A stretch of 64,000 nucleotides of DNA from Candidatus Streptomyces philanthi (GCA_018114805.1 CP073042.1:1612001-1676000), one strand, 5' to 3'; counted from the stretch's first letter, positions 19,085 through 29,235 are shown. The notes: generated from the letters alone by a model not told the origin. A program made the numbers and translations.

Positions 19085-19110
19085 CTCAGCGCGGATGAGA
19101 GTTCGCTGAG
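19085..19110. terminator. Inverted repeat between membrane-protein and RpiR genes
   Basis: CTCAGCG (19085-19091) and CGCTGAG (19104-19110) form a perfect 7-bp inverted repeat with a 12-base loop, downstream of the RpiR gene on the minus strand. It could be a terminator for the regulator or an operator for the next gene. Confidence 0.4.
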
Positions 19111-19228
19111 ATACCCGGACAGTCGGGAGACAGGGTGCGGGAGGTGCGGGCGGTACGCAGGGGGCAGGGCGACGGGCCTGGTCGCGGGGGCGGGCGTGAG
19201 GCGCGGAGCCTCCACAGGGTGCGGGCGG

Positions 19229-20080
19229 TCAGTCCTCGAAGAGGCCGCGCGCCGCCGCCTTGGCGTCGAACTCATCCAGGCGGGCCTGCGCGTCCGGCAG
19301 CTCGTCGCACATGGCCTCCAGCAGCACCCGGCCCAGCAGCATCGGCGCGCAGGCCGTGTCGAAGGCGAGCCCGGTGCCCACGGCGGCCGGCAGCAGCAGG
19401 TCGCTGTGGCCGGCGACCGGCGCGAAGGCGCTGTCGGCGACCGTGACGACGGCCAGCCCGGCCGAGCGCGCGTACTCCAGCGCGGCGACCACCTCGCGCG
19501 GGTGGCGGGGCAGCGCGAAGCACAGCAGGGCGCTGGCGCCCGCGGCGGTGGCGGCGTCGATGCGGTCGGCGAGCATCGTGCCGCCCTCGTCGAGGAGCCG
19601 TACGTCCGGGTGCACCTTGCGCGCGAAGTAGCTGAATCCGGCGGCCTGCGCCGAGGCCGCGCGCAGTCCGATCACGGGCAGCGGCCGGGAGGCGGCGAGC
19701 AGCCGGCCGGCGCGGGCGACGGGCTCCGGGTCGGCCAGCAGCTTGGCCAGGTGGCGCAGGTTGTCGATCTCGGCCTGGACCGCCTGCTGGTACTCGTTGA
19801 CCCCGGCCTGGTCGCCGCTCCGCTCGGTCGGGGCGACATCGCGCAGGTGCTTGCGGAGCCCCGGGTAACCGTCGAAGCCGAGCGCCACCGCGAAGCGCGT
19901 CACGGAGGGCTGGCTGACGCCGGCGAGTTCGGCGAGTTCCACGCTGGACAGGAAGGGCGCGTCGGCGGCGCGGCGCACCATGCAGTGGGCGATACGGCGC
20001 TGGGTGGGCGTGAGCCGGTGCCCCTCGAAGAGCTTCTGGAGCCGCGCGGCTGCCCCACTCGCGTCCGGCGTCTCGTCCAT
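19229..20080 (-). CDS. RpiR/MurR-family transcriptional regulator
   Basis: The start ATG 20080 (DETPDASGAAARLQKLFEG) is preceded by GGGAGGG; an upstream in-frame start is less likely. The N-terminal HTH_6 domain reads LTPTQRRIAHCMVRRAADAPFLSSVELAELAGVSQPSVTRFAVALGFDGYPGLRKHLR. The C-terminal SIS domain (VIGLRAASAQAAGFSYFARKV to ALEYARSAGLAVVTVADS) normally binds a phosphosugar or similar ligand. At 283 residues it is full length and intact. Regulators of this family are often found with amino acid or sugar catabolism; here it stands alone, about 110 bp downstream of a palindrome that may be its own operator. Confidence 0.88.
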   Translation of the reverse strand: MDETPDASGAAARLQKLFEGHRLTPTQRRIAHCMVRRAADAPFLSSVELAELAGVSQPSVTRFAVALGFDGYPGLRKHLRDVAPTERSGDQAGVNEYQQAVQAEIDNLRHLAKLLADPEPVARAGRLLAASRPLPVIGLRAASAQAAGFSYFARKVHPDVRLLDEGGTMLADRIDAATAAGASALLCFALPRHPREVVAALEYARSAGLAVVTVADSAFAPVAGHSDLLLPAAVGTGLAFDTACAPMLLGRVLLEAMCDELPDAQARLDEFDAKAAARGLFED

Positions 20081-20190
20081 GCGTGCCCTCCCGGCGACAT
20101 CGGCGCCCCACGGGCGCTCGCCCACCGACACCGAACCGGCACCGGCCGGACCGGCGCCGGCCAGCGCCGCTCATTCAGCTACGGCTGACT

Positions 20191-20208
20191 CTGCATGAAT
20201 ATATGCAG
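20191..20208. promoter_or_regulatory. Palindromic operator candidate (CTGCAT-N6-ATGCAG)
   Basis: CTGCAT and ATGCAG arms with a GAATAT spacer make a perfect 6-6-6 inverted repeat in an A+T-rich island. It lies about 110 bp before the RpiR start and is a good candidate for an autoregulatory site of that protein. Confidence 0.55.
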
Positions 20209-20380
20209 CAGGTGGGGGCGGCGCGAAACGGGCGGGGGTGGAGCAAGGTCCAGCGCCGCGATCCACCTCGCGGAACTGAGTCGCGCGAGCACGTCGACCC
20301 GGCTCGGTAGGGGGCGTTCCGTCAGGAGAGCGAATGGACCCAACGGGCTTCAGGCCCCCACGCGCCCCCGCTGACGACGC

Positions 20381-20406
20381 CCTCTTCCCCTCCGGGAAGG
20401 GGGAGG
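20381..20406 (-). terminator. Hairpin downstream of the large NTPase gene
   Basis: CCTCTTCCC (20381-20389) can pair imperfectly with GGGAAGGGGGAGG (20394-20406). On the minus strand it lies about 60 bp after the stop of the NTPase gene. Confidence 0.45.
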
Positions 20407-20465
20407 CGCCCGGGGAGAGGTGATCGGCCGCCCGGGACGGGCAGACGGCCGATCTCCGCCGCCGG

Positions 20466-23400
20466 TCACACACCGAGCGCAACGCACTGTCGCAGCAACG
20501 GCTCCAAGCGCAACTGGCCATCCGAACGGTCGAAAACCTGCAGAGTGTCGAGGCAGTTGACGATCCACCGCGCCTCGTCCTCGTCCTCGTCCTCGATCTT
20601 GAGCGCCACAGCCGTCACCGCGCCCTCCACATCGAACAGACCGTCCTCGAACTCGTCGTCGAGGGACCGGTACCCGGTCGCGAGCACGGGGTCCGCGTAC
20701 ACGCCGGTCGCCTCGACGAACGCGCGAGCCTCGGTCCGGTTCGCGCGAAGCACGGCCAGACGAAGCAGCACCTCATCGGGGTCGCCCAGTTCCTCGTGCA
20801 GGTGATGTGCTCGGCCGACCAGGATCGGCCAGCCGCCGGTCAGCTCGTAGAGACGGTCCAGACGGTCTTCGGTGTGGAACTTGTTGACGCGCTGGGTCCA
20901 ACCACGCAGGCCGCGGCGGTCGTGGCGACGGAGCACCACCGGGGCGGCCGCAGTGGTTTCCGCTCCCATGAGCAGAGTGCGCCACAGGGCCATCTGGGTG
21001 GTGTCGGTGACGAGCACGACCGCGCGGGTGACACCCGGTGTGGTGGGCAATAGCGTCTCGGCCAGGTCGACGGCCTCCCGGCAGGTCTCGGCACGCACCG
21101 TGCCCTGGTAGTTGACGAAGTCGCTGATGACCAGCCGTCGTTCGCGTGGACGTCCACCGGTCAGCTCCTGTTTGTAGACGCTGGGCCGGCCAGCGGGCGG
21201 CAGCGTCCAGCCGTCGATCGGCCCGGCGTTCGTACGCAAGGTGCGGGCGACGTCGGTGACCCCGGTGGCGGAGGTGCCGAGAACGACCCTGGTCCGATTG
21301 GACCGCTCTCCCAGAAGGTCGTCGAGCTGGATGTTGGTCAGCGGGGCCGTCGGGCAGCTCGGGGCGGCCGTCCTGCACGATGCTCTCCTGGAGCTCACAG
21401 TCCTGCTCGGCCCTGAGCAGGCGGGCCTCCACCTCGTGGGAGGTACCGATCATGCGCAGGGCGTTGGGGCCGCGCAGATGCCAGCCCAGGCCGTCGTGGT
21501 TGGGCGCGAGGATTCCGAGACCGATCATCTCGGAGAGGTAAGCACGGAATCCCTCGGTGTCGAGCTGTTCGAACCCCCTGCGCCAGTACGTTTCGCACTC
21601 CTCGCGCAGTTCGGTGTCGCTCAGTCGCACCTCCAGGCCGCGATGGCGGGCGTGGTAGGCCAACACGTTGGCGATCACGTCGTAGCGGTGGTCGAGGATC
21701 AGCGTCTCCTTGAAGGCCGCCGAGATGCTGTCTCTGAGCGCGGCGTCCGACTCCACGGACTCGATGTCGCTCACCTCCACGACGTACGGAGGGCCCTCGG
21801 CCGCGTGCCGCGCCCGCTTGCGCTGCATCCGCTCGACCAGCCGGTGCCCGAACATCTGGAGCAGGAAGGGCTGGTAGGAGCAGTAGCCAAGCACCCGGTT
21901 CACGAGGTCCAGATCCTTGAACTCGAACCCGAGCGCCCGCATCGGGTCGACCAGCAGCTCGGCCGCCGACTGCGGAGCCAGCGGACCGATCACCTTCGGG
22001 GTCTGGGCGAGGTGTCCGAACGGCCCGTTGCTCGCGAGCTTGGAGAAGCGTTGCACGGAGTGCAGTCCGGCGAAGACGACCTTGGCGCGGTCCTTGGTGT
22101 CGGAACCGAGGCTCTTGAGCTTTTTGGTCTGGTCGAAGCGCGGGGCGTCCGCCTCAAAGAACTGGTCGCACTCGTCGAGCAGAATCAGCAGGCGGCGGCG
22201 CGAGTCCTCGTCCAGCCAGGTCCGGATGCCGGTGCGCACCCGATCCGAGATCTCCGCTCGCTTCCTGCGCCCCTGCGGCCGGTCGTCAAGTACCTGTGCC
22301 TCGGCCAGCTCCCGCTCCAGGACGCTCCACAGCGTTTCCGGCCCGAACGAACTGCCCTTGCCGATATTCTCCTGGTCGAGGTTGACGTACACCGCCTGGT
22401 GGTAGCCGGGGGGTTGGCGCGAGAACTGTTCGCCGGCGTCGGCGAGCAGGGCCGACTTCCCGAGCCCGCGGCCGCCGTAGATGACCTGGGTGCCGCGCGG
22501 GTCGAGAACGCTCTTGCGTTCGGCGTCGCGGCCGTAGAACATCTCGCCACCGATCCGGCCTCACTTCTCCCTGATGTACGGGTTGACGCCGGAGAAGGGG
22601 AGCAGTGTCTGCGTGGTGGTGCTGACCTGACGGTTGCCGCGGGCGGCCAGATAGGCCATGGCGGCATCGTCCACGACCAGCAACGGCTGCAGCCGACCCG
22701 AACCGGCGGCCAGTTCCACGCGGGCCTCACGGTTCAGCGTGCCGAAGTAGACGACGAGGAGGCTCGCATCACTGGTATCGCGCTCCGCCCAGCTCATAAC
22801 GACCTTGGCGGGCGGCCTGCCCCAGACCATCATCACCCGCAGGTTGCCGCCTTCCTCCGAGATCCGCGAGCCGAACGCGGGCGCCTTGGCGATGCCGTTG
22901 ACCTCCACCCCGGTCGCTTCGAAGAGTCGGTACTGCCGCCGGTGCTGGGACCGGTCGTCGAGCGACCTGGCGCTCTTCGCGTCGTAGCCGAGGAGCTTGG
23001 GGAGCGGCGGAACCTGCCTGGTCGGAGCCACCTGGAGCCGGTCCTTCCGGTCGGCGGCGGCCAACGCGCGCCACTCCTCAAGGGTGTCGGCTGCGAGTGC
23101 CGCCTCCTCGGTGGAGAGACCTCCGTAGTCCAGAACGGGGAGCATCGGATGCTTGCCGCCGGCCCGGACCAGTTCGCCGAGGTCGTGGTTGATGCCTCCC
23201 GGCAGGTCCTGGGGAACGGCCGGGAAGAAGTCGGGCAGGTGGGACTCGCCTCCCTCGATCTCCGGAACGGGCGCGCCGATCTCCAGGAAGTAGACGAGGT
23301 CGGCGGCAGTGGCCAGGTCGTTCGTCTCCAGCCGCCGCAGGACCTGGGCCCGGGCCTCAGCGGAGGGGTCCAGGGCATCCAGCCGGGCACGGATGCGGTC

Positions 23401-24432
23401 GGCCGCCTGCCGCCGGAAGTCGGTCAGGTCGTCCCGTACACTGTCGAGCGCCCGCCGCACGTTCACGAGGTCGTGCCGGCCGGGGCATTCAAGGCGTCTG
23501 TGGGCGTCGGCCAGCAGTTCCTGCAGGCCCAGGTCCTGATCATCGGTGACCGCACCCTCCGCCTGCGCGCGGTGCAACTCGGCGACAAGTTCACCGTGCG
23601 CCCCGCCTAGCTCCGCGCGCCGCTTGGCCTCCAGGGAATCGATCGCGGTTGCCTTGGGCAGGACGAACTCGCCGGCTTCGTGTGGCAGCAACCCTGGCTC
23701 GGCCAGCTCGACGATGGTGCGAGCCGGCACGAAGGCGTCGCGGGCCATCCGCTCGTCGAAGGCGTCCTGCCACCGCCGGTCAACCGCGGCGAGCAGCGCG
23801 TCGAGCGACGGACGGCCGTCAAGGGTGTCACACACCTTCAACAGTTCGGCGTTCAGCATGAGTTCCGGGTCGACGGGACCGCCGGAACGCGCGACCACGG
23901 TCTCACCGGCCAGCAGCGCGAAGAGGTCCTCCATCGAGGCGCGTGCCGCCCGGGCGCTGGCGTCCGACACGGCGTCCGAGCTGTGTGCCAGGTGTTCCAT
24001 GTCGACCAGCACGGCATCCCTGCCGTCCAGCAGGGACTGGCGCAGGGACGAGATCTCCTTGGCCACGCGATTGTCGGAACGATCGCCGCGGCGTGTGCCG
24101 TCGACCGCCAGGCACCACTCCTTGACGAGGCCGACGACTCGCTCCACGAGATGCACGAGATCCTGCCGCCCGGAGCCCTGCAGCGGCTTGCCGCTGGACG
24201 AGCGGTGCTTGCGGTCCATGCGGTCGATCTCACTGTTCACTTCGGCAAGTTTCGACAGCCGCTCGGCCTGCTCACGTACCTTCTGCGTCGCGTCGCGCTT
24301 GTCGCCGACCACGGTCGTGAGGAGCGACCCGAGCATGCCGCTCTCGGGGGCCAGCCAGCGCTTGGCGATCTCCGTGGCTCGCGCGAACCGCAGCCTCTGC
24401 GGTACGAGCAGGGCACGGCTCTGCTCACGCAC
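20466..24432 (-). pseudogene. Very large P-loop NTPase with helical N-terminal region (one in-frame stop, one frameshift)
   Basis: Read through its lesions this is a protein of about 1,320 residues. The first 600 are mostly helical and charged (TQKVREQAERLSKLAEVNSEID is coiled-coil-like), followed by a mixed domain ending TTTQTLLPFSGVNPYI. The C-terminal half is a STAND/Cdc6-like ATPase: MFYGRDAERKSVLDPRG, Walker A YGGRGLGKSALL, Walker B LLILLDECDQFF, then a winged-helix-like region (LGYCSYQPFLLQMFGHRLVERM) and an acidic C-terminus. TGA at 22561-22563 interrupts the frame between the two halves; CGA would restore it. A frame change near 21355 separates the last 300 residues. The GTG start 24432 overlaps the upstream gene by eight bases. 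I do not recognise a named family. Architecture and island context suggest a conflict or defence NTPase. Confidence 0.65.
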
Positions 24433-25817
24433 GTTCCCTGAGGCGGAGTTCCCCTTCGGAGGAGTCGGCGGCGAGTGGGGAGGCGATCATCAGGGCGCCA
24501 CTGAGGGCGCGGTCGGCGACGGCGGTCGCCGCCTCACCGAGCCGGCCCGGAAGCCGGGGAACGAGCGCCTTGAGCTGAGCGCCTGCCGAGTGGTCGCCGG
24601 TGATCAGTGCGGTACGCAGCAGGGCGGGCAGCAGGAGAAGCTCACTGCCCTCGATGTCCCGGCCCGCGTATCCGCCGTACTCCTGGAGCAGGTCGGCCGT
24701 GAGCCGGGCGCCCTGGCTGTCCCCGAAGGACAGCAGCGCGGCGGCCCCTGCCAGGCGGAGCGCCGCCACATGGGGCTCGGGGCGGTCGGCGGCCTTCGCC
24801 ACGTGGTGCGCGAGTCCGAAACGTCGCTCCTCGATCAACTGCGCCAAGGCCCGTTCGACCGCCGAGTCATCAGTGTCGTCCCCGGAGGGCGGGGCGACTT
24901 CGTGGACGGGAGCGTGTTGGGCTGGTCGGGTCGTGGCGGGCGCGGGCGCCGGAACGGGCGCCTCCAGGCTCGTCCGGGAGGCCGGGGAGCTGCTGGTCAG
25001 GGGTGCGGCCGGTATGTCGGTGCTGCCGCGGCCCGGCTGAGGGGCGGTCGTCCGAGCAGCGGTCGTTCGAGCGGGCCCGGCGGCTTCCGGTTCGACGGCG
25101 GGACAGGGCCCGGCCTCCTCGGTGGGGTGGTCGGGGGCCTGGGCCCGCTGGTCCGCCGGCGCTATGACTTCGCACTCCGCGATGGTCTTGGCGGCGAGCT
25201 CGTCGCTGTCGTCCGTCTCGTCCCCGGCGGGGGCGCGGCCGGCGCTCTCCGACTGGGCCAGCGTCAGCGCAGGAGCCATGGTCACCGCTGCGGCGATGGA
25301 GGGGAGCACTCCTACGACCTGCCACTGCAGGGCCAGGATCTCCGCCGTGGCATCCGGCTGCCGGGACAACTTGATGATCTCGGCCAAGGTGGCCAGGGCA
25401 GCCGCTTCCTCGTGGTGCGACTCCTCCCACACCGGCGTCTCCAGCAGGCGACGGGCCACGCCGCGCACGGCGTCAACTTGCTGCGCGACGGCAGGGGGGG
25501 CTGCCCGGGCTGGCTGAGACGGTCAGCAGCTCGCGCAGCGGCTCCCGTGCCTGGAGGTCACGCTCGCGCGCGGCCCGGTGCGCGCGAGCGGCGTGCGTCA
25601 AGTCCTCCAGACAGCGAGGTACGTCCTTCACTCCCGCTGCGCGGAACACCGCGTCGGCGGTGTCGAAGGCGGCACCCAACGCGGACAACGAGGCCAGGTC
25701 CTCCTCTCGCGCAGGGCGGCCGTCTGCGATCGCGCCGAGCGCCCTCTCCACGGCTTGCCGAGCGGGCGCGAGGGCCGATTCCACGTCTCGGCAAACCGCC
25801 TCAAGATCCGTCTCCAC
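24425..25817 (-). pseudogene. Helical protein of unknown function, partner of the large NTPase (frameshift in a G7 run)
   Basis: The visible N-terminus from GTG 25817 is helical (ETDLEAVCRDVESALAPARQAVERAL). At a run of seven G on the plus strand (25494-25500) the frame shifts; with six the frame joins to VDAVRGVARRLLETPVWEE and continues to 24425. The middle is a long Ala-Pro-Thr-rich linker (about 120 residues), and the end is again helical (LAQLIEERRFGLAHHVAKAADR, AALLSFGDSQGARLTADLLQ), resembling TPR-like repeats. It is translationally coupled to the NTPase gene, so the products probably act together. Coding potential continues upstream of GTG 25817 in the same frame to a TGA near 25938, close to the insertion sequence, so the true N-terminus may have been lost. 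Confidence 0.55.
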
Positions 25818-25968
25818 GTCGGTTGGGACGCTGTCGGGCCCCGCACCCGTCGCCTCGTCAGAGGTGCCGTGGTCGGGTGTCGCGGCCTCGGGGGTGGGGG
25901 CATGGGGACCCGACCAGTCGACAGTGGCAGCGGCTCAGCGGCTGCGCGGAAGCCGTGCGCAAACAACC

Positions 25969-26793
25969 TTATGGTTCCGCACGGGTATTCGATTCCTCCC
26001 TGGCCTCGACATACTCGACATAGCGGAGAAGTTCCTCCGCGCTATGAAACCGTTGTGCCCGGTGAACGGGGGTGGGGTTGCATCCGTCTCCTTTGAGGAG
26101 CGGGCGCAGTTCCACAAGCGCGTTGCCGATGGTTCGAGGGCTTACCTTGAACAGTTCGGCGATTACCGGACGGGTGGCGACCTGTCGCATGGCGAGAATC
26201 GCGGCAAGAACGCGGCCCTCGTTGGTGATCTTGTTGTAGATGACTGTGCCCGGGTCCTTCTTCAGCTCGGCTCCGCGTCGGTTGTGTCGCATTTCTTGGA
26301 GCCGGGCTTGGTACCGAGTAGCCAAGCGCGTGGTGATGGCATCGAGTTCGGCATGGCTCATACCCGTGATGGCCGGATGCCGCAGTGCTTCTTGAGGGTG
26401 GATTTCCTGGAGGGAGCCGGCAGAAGCGACAAAGTCCCGGACGGCTTGCGTGGTGGTAAGCCTGAGGTCGATGGCGCGCACTGTGTGGTTGTGTTCTGTC
26501 AGGAGGGCTCGGGTCTCCCGCATGGGTTTCTGGAGGCCGCTTCGGGTTACTCCGAGGAGGTCCTGAAGAACGGGCATCGTGCAGATCCCGCGGAGATAGA
26601 CGAGCGTGGCCACAGTCCGGGCTGCAGGCGTGATCACCGTCATCCCGCCTGCCCCTTTCATACGTCGTCGTTTCCCGCCTCGTCGGTCGTAGTTCCGTTG
26701 CTCGGCCTTGGCCGCCTGGGCTGGCTCCAGAAGCGCGATAAGCTGGGCCAGTTCATCCCGAGTCATCCCGGTCATCACGGGGTGGGAGAGCAT
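25969..26793 (-). CDS. C-terminal companion reading frame of the ISAzo13-type element
   Basis: A 274-residue frame that overlaps the transposase end by 19 bp in a -1 register. It has two related segments, each beginning HPxxTGMxxxELxxL (HPVMTGMTRDELAQLIALL and HPAITGMSHAELDAITTRL), followed by a basic stretch and a winged-helix-like part (VATLVYLRGICTMPVLQDLLGV; VLAAILAMRQVATRPVIAELFKV). The internal duplication suggests tandem DNA-binding domains. Upstream, in the same register, KQKPRSIQSEVLEM could be reached by a -1 frameshift from the transposase, so the two may be made as one protein. The codon usage is less G+C-biased than in chromosomal neighbours, as for the rest of the element. Confidence 0.65.
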   Translation of the reverse strand: MLSHPVMTGMTRDELAQLIALLEPAQAAKAEQRNYDRRGGKRRRMKGAGGMTVITPAARTVATLVYLRGICTMPVLQDLLGVTRSGLQKPMRETRALLTEHNHTVRAIDLRLTTTQAVRDFVASAGSLQEIHPQEALRHPAITGMSHAELDAITTRLATRYQARLQEMRHNRRGAELKKDPGTVIYNKITNEGRVLAAILAMRQVATRPVIAELFKVSPRTIGNALVELRPLLKGDGCNPTPVHRAQRFHSAEELLRYVEYVEAREESNTRAEP

Positions 26794-28051
26794 CTCCAGG
26801 ACTTCCGACTGGATGGACCTGGGTTTCTGCTTGCCGCAGGCGCAGTGCAGTGATCGTGCGGGTCGATGGTGTAGTTCCAGGCGCCGTGAGTGTCGTGTGG
26901 CTGGATCGGCAAGGAGTCCAAGTACTCCTTGCTCACCGTGACCCCGATCGGATAGGAGCGTGTGTCGAGTTCGGCTTCGACGCGCAGGCCGGAGCGAGTG
27001 CGGGTGGATTCGATGGTTTTGATGACGACTTCGTGGCTGGTCAGCGGGCGTCCGCGCCAGTTCATGGTGATGTGAGAGAAGAGGCGGTGCTCGACCTTAT
27101 TCCACTTCGATGTTCCAGGCGGAAAGTGGCAGACGGTAATAGCCAAGCCGGTTTCCTCGGCCAGAGCTGCGAGTTCAGACTTCCAAAGTCGGTATCGCGG
27201 AGAGTTCGAGCTGCCGGAGTCCGCCGTGATGAGAAGGCGCTTGGCGCTCGGATAGTCGGTCTTGCCGCGGTTATCCCACCATCGGCGAATAGAAGCGACC
27301 GCGAAGGCCGATGTGTCGTGCTCCACACCGACATTGACCCAGCCCGTGTTGGCCCCGATGTCGTAGATCCCGTAGGGGATGACCTGTTGGATCTCGCCGC
27401 GCCAGAACAGAGAGTGATCTTCTACGTGGATCGGCTCTCCCTTTGGGCGCCACTCTCGCCCCGGGTTGTGGAACCGACCGACCATCTCCTTTTTCTTCGT
27501 ATCAACGCTGATGACCGGCTCGCCCGCCGCCTGATGTTCCTTGACTTGGCTGTTGATGTAATGGAACTGGGCGTCTCGGTCAGGGTGTTGCTTTCCCTCC
27601 AGGGTCTTGGCGTTGCCCTGAAGACTGAACCCGTTCTCATGCAGCAGTTTCCCGACCGTGGTCGCGGAGACTGGATGCCCCTTTTGGGTCAGCTCGTCGG
27701 CGAGATGCCGCAGCGACTTGGTCGTCCACCTCAAGGGCGACATGGGATCGCCTCGCTCATCCGGCTCGACCAACGCCAAGAGGGCAGGCAGCAGTCCTGG
27801 GTCCTTCGAGGCTGCGTTCTTGCGGCCGCCTCCAGGGCGTCGAACGCGACCACCTGGAAAGGGCGACGGTTCATCTGCGAGTTCGGCGATGCCTTTACGC
27901 ACCGTCGTTTCGCTGACACCAGTCGCTGGGACACCGCACGTATTCCGCCATGCCCAAGCTCACGGGCCTCTGCGGCCAGCAGCAACCGCCTCTGCCGTTC
28001 GTTGAGATGGGGGAGCAACGTGCCCAACCGCGAGGCAAGTTGTTGGGACAT
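26775..28051 (-). pseudogene. ISAzo13-family transposase, frameshifted near its N-terminus
   Basis: The N-terminal HTH (SQQLASRLGTLLPHLNERQRRLLLAAEARELGHGGIRAVSQ) is in one frame; near 27927 a single-base change moves the reading to ATGVSETTVRKGIAELADEP and the catalytic core. The core carries VISVDTKKKEMVG, DIGANTGWVNVG, LLITADSGSSNSPRYRLWK and PGTSKWNKVEHRLFS, matching the DDE catalytic Asp/Asp/Glu pattern of this family. The end TIDPHDHCTAPAA runs into the companion frame by a possible -1 shift. As it stands the transposase is not read in one piece, so transposition would need correction of the frame error or the sequence is wrong there. Confidence 0.8.
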
Positions 28052-28112
28052 CGACTGAGATATGACCACGCAAGATCAACGATCATGGAGCCCGCACAGC
28101 AACGCGTTGTTT

Positions 28113-28472
28113 CCAGACGGCTTCCGGGCGGGACGCCACCCGTTGCCACTGCTTCAGTTCGGTGACGACGTAGGAGTGGTCACCGGTGTCCGGGTGTCGG
28201 CCGGCCAGGATGACGTCCGCCTCCCCCCACACACCGGGCAACGCGCATTCGACCATGAGATCTACCGCCCCGAGCCCCATTTCCACAAGGTCCCCGGCGA
28301 TGACGGGCAGACTGCGGGCCCAGGCGTCTTTCTCTCCGCTACTCGCCGGCCCACGCCCCAGCGCCTCCTCGGCCTCAGCCAGCACGGACCTCAAGGTTCC
28401 CCACGCGTGCAGTTCGCACGTTTCAGTGGCTGACAGGCAGATCAGATACACAACGCCCCAGACACGCGACAA
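28113..28472 (-). pseudogene. N-terminal fragment of a DUF2075 / Schlafen-like helicase, cut by the insertion sequence
   Basis: From the start at 28472 about 120 residues remain. The pattern WARSLPVIAGDLVEMGLGAVDLMVECALPGVWGEADVILAGRHPDTGDHSYVVTELKQW is that of the N-terminal nuclease-like domain found in DUF2075 (Schlafen group 3-like) helicases, with the acidic pair and ELKQW strand of a PD-(D/E)XK fold. The gene then runs into the IS end; the remaining helicase, normally 500 residues or more, is missing from the window. These proteins are often found in defence islands. The first 30 residues and the start itself are uncertain. Confidence 0.6.
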
Positions 28473-28644
28473 CTCGCGCGGAAGGGGCGTGTCCCCACAG
28501 GGAAAGCCCGTCGAACTGCCTAATCGACTCTCACCTTACGGCCGACGCGAACGCCCACCTACGTCACCCGGCTCCCCTTCACACGGCCGCCCGACCGCAC
28601 CGCCAGGGCCTGTCCGCAGCACACCTTCACCCCTTCCCCACCCC

Positions 28645-29136
28645 TCACTCCTCCCCCGACTCCGTCGCCGACCCCCCGCGCGACCACGTCAGCCCCTCCA
28701 TCCGTTCGATGCTCTGGTTGAACTCGATGAGGAGGCTGACGAACTGCTCGGTTTTCTCTTCCGACCAGCCCGTGACCTCGATGAGGCGGGTGGTGCCGGC
28801 GCGGCTGATGGTGCGGTCGGCCTCCAGGCGGTCGAGGCCGAGGGGGGTGGGGCGGAACTTGCGGGCCATGCCGCCGGCGGGGTCGGGGATGCGTTCGACC
28901 AGGCCGTTTTTGAGCATGGCGCTGACCTGGCGGTTGATGGTGGAGACGTCGACGTGGAAGGTCTGCGCCAGTTCCTTGAGGGTGAGCGGGTCGCCGGCTT
29001 CGAGGCGGCTCAGGAGGACGAAGGCGGAGCGGTCCAGGCTCTGGCCGATGCGGGGGCCGCGTGAGGCGACGAAGTGGCGGGAGAGGAGGGTCATCTCCCG
29101 CTCCAGGTCGCTCAGCCGCTGCTCTTGGTCGCTCAT
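28645..29136 (-). CDS. MarR-family transcriptional regulator
   Basis: ATG 29136 gives 163 residues (SDQEQRLSDLEREMTLLSRHFV). The winged helix-turn-helix is clear: DRSAFVLLSRLEAGDPLTLKELAQTFHVDVSTINRQVSAMLKNGLVERIPDPAGGMARKFRPTPLG, with long helices before and after for dimerisation. It is divergent from an MFS transporter, with two identical palindromes in the shared promoter region, the usual layout for a MarR repressor controlling an efflux pump and itself. The frame is intact. A longer in-frame extension upstream covers the palindromes and is not credible. Confidence 0.9.
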   Translation of the reverse strand: MSDQEQRLSDLEREMTLLSRHFVASRGPRIGQSLDRSAFVLLSRLEAGDPLTLKELAQTFHVDVSTINRQVSAMLKNGLVERIPDPAGGMARKFRPTPLGLDRLEADRTISRAGTTRLIEVTGWSEEKTEQFVSLLIEFNQSIERMEGLTWSRGGSATESGEE

Positions 29137-29235
29137 GGCCTCGGTTGCCCTCTGTCTCGTCCCGGTTGGTGCGCTCACCTCATCATCGCTGATGGGCTCA
29201 CGGTTTCGGGGGCACCACTGACCCTCGTTGTGCAT

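Larger units (their letters stand above)
20081..20465. other. Intergenic region upstream of the RpiR gene
   Basis: About 385 bases. It holds the 18-bp palindrome at 20191-20208 and, at the right, a hairpin that probably terminates the large NTPase gene. Nothing in between is recognised as coding. Confidence 0.5.
25961..28112. mobile_element. ISAzo13-type insertion sequence
   Basis: A lower-G+C block of about 2.15 kb whose ends share an imperfect inverted repeat: AAACAAC at 25961-25967 followed by a G+C-rich stretch with GCACGGG, mirrored by GTTGTTT at 28106-28112 preceded by CCCGCAC. It contains a transposase of the ISAzo13 type read on the minus strand and a companion C-terminal reading frame. 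A target-site duplication is not evident at these limits. The genes on either side are both cut at the element, which suggests that insertion was followed by deletion of flanking DNA. Confidence 0.75.

Noticed and set aside
21241..23610. 789-codon plus-strand frame opposite the large NTPase
   Set aside because: A shadow of the NTPase gene; Walker A and B motifs exist only on the minus strand.
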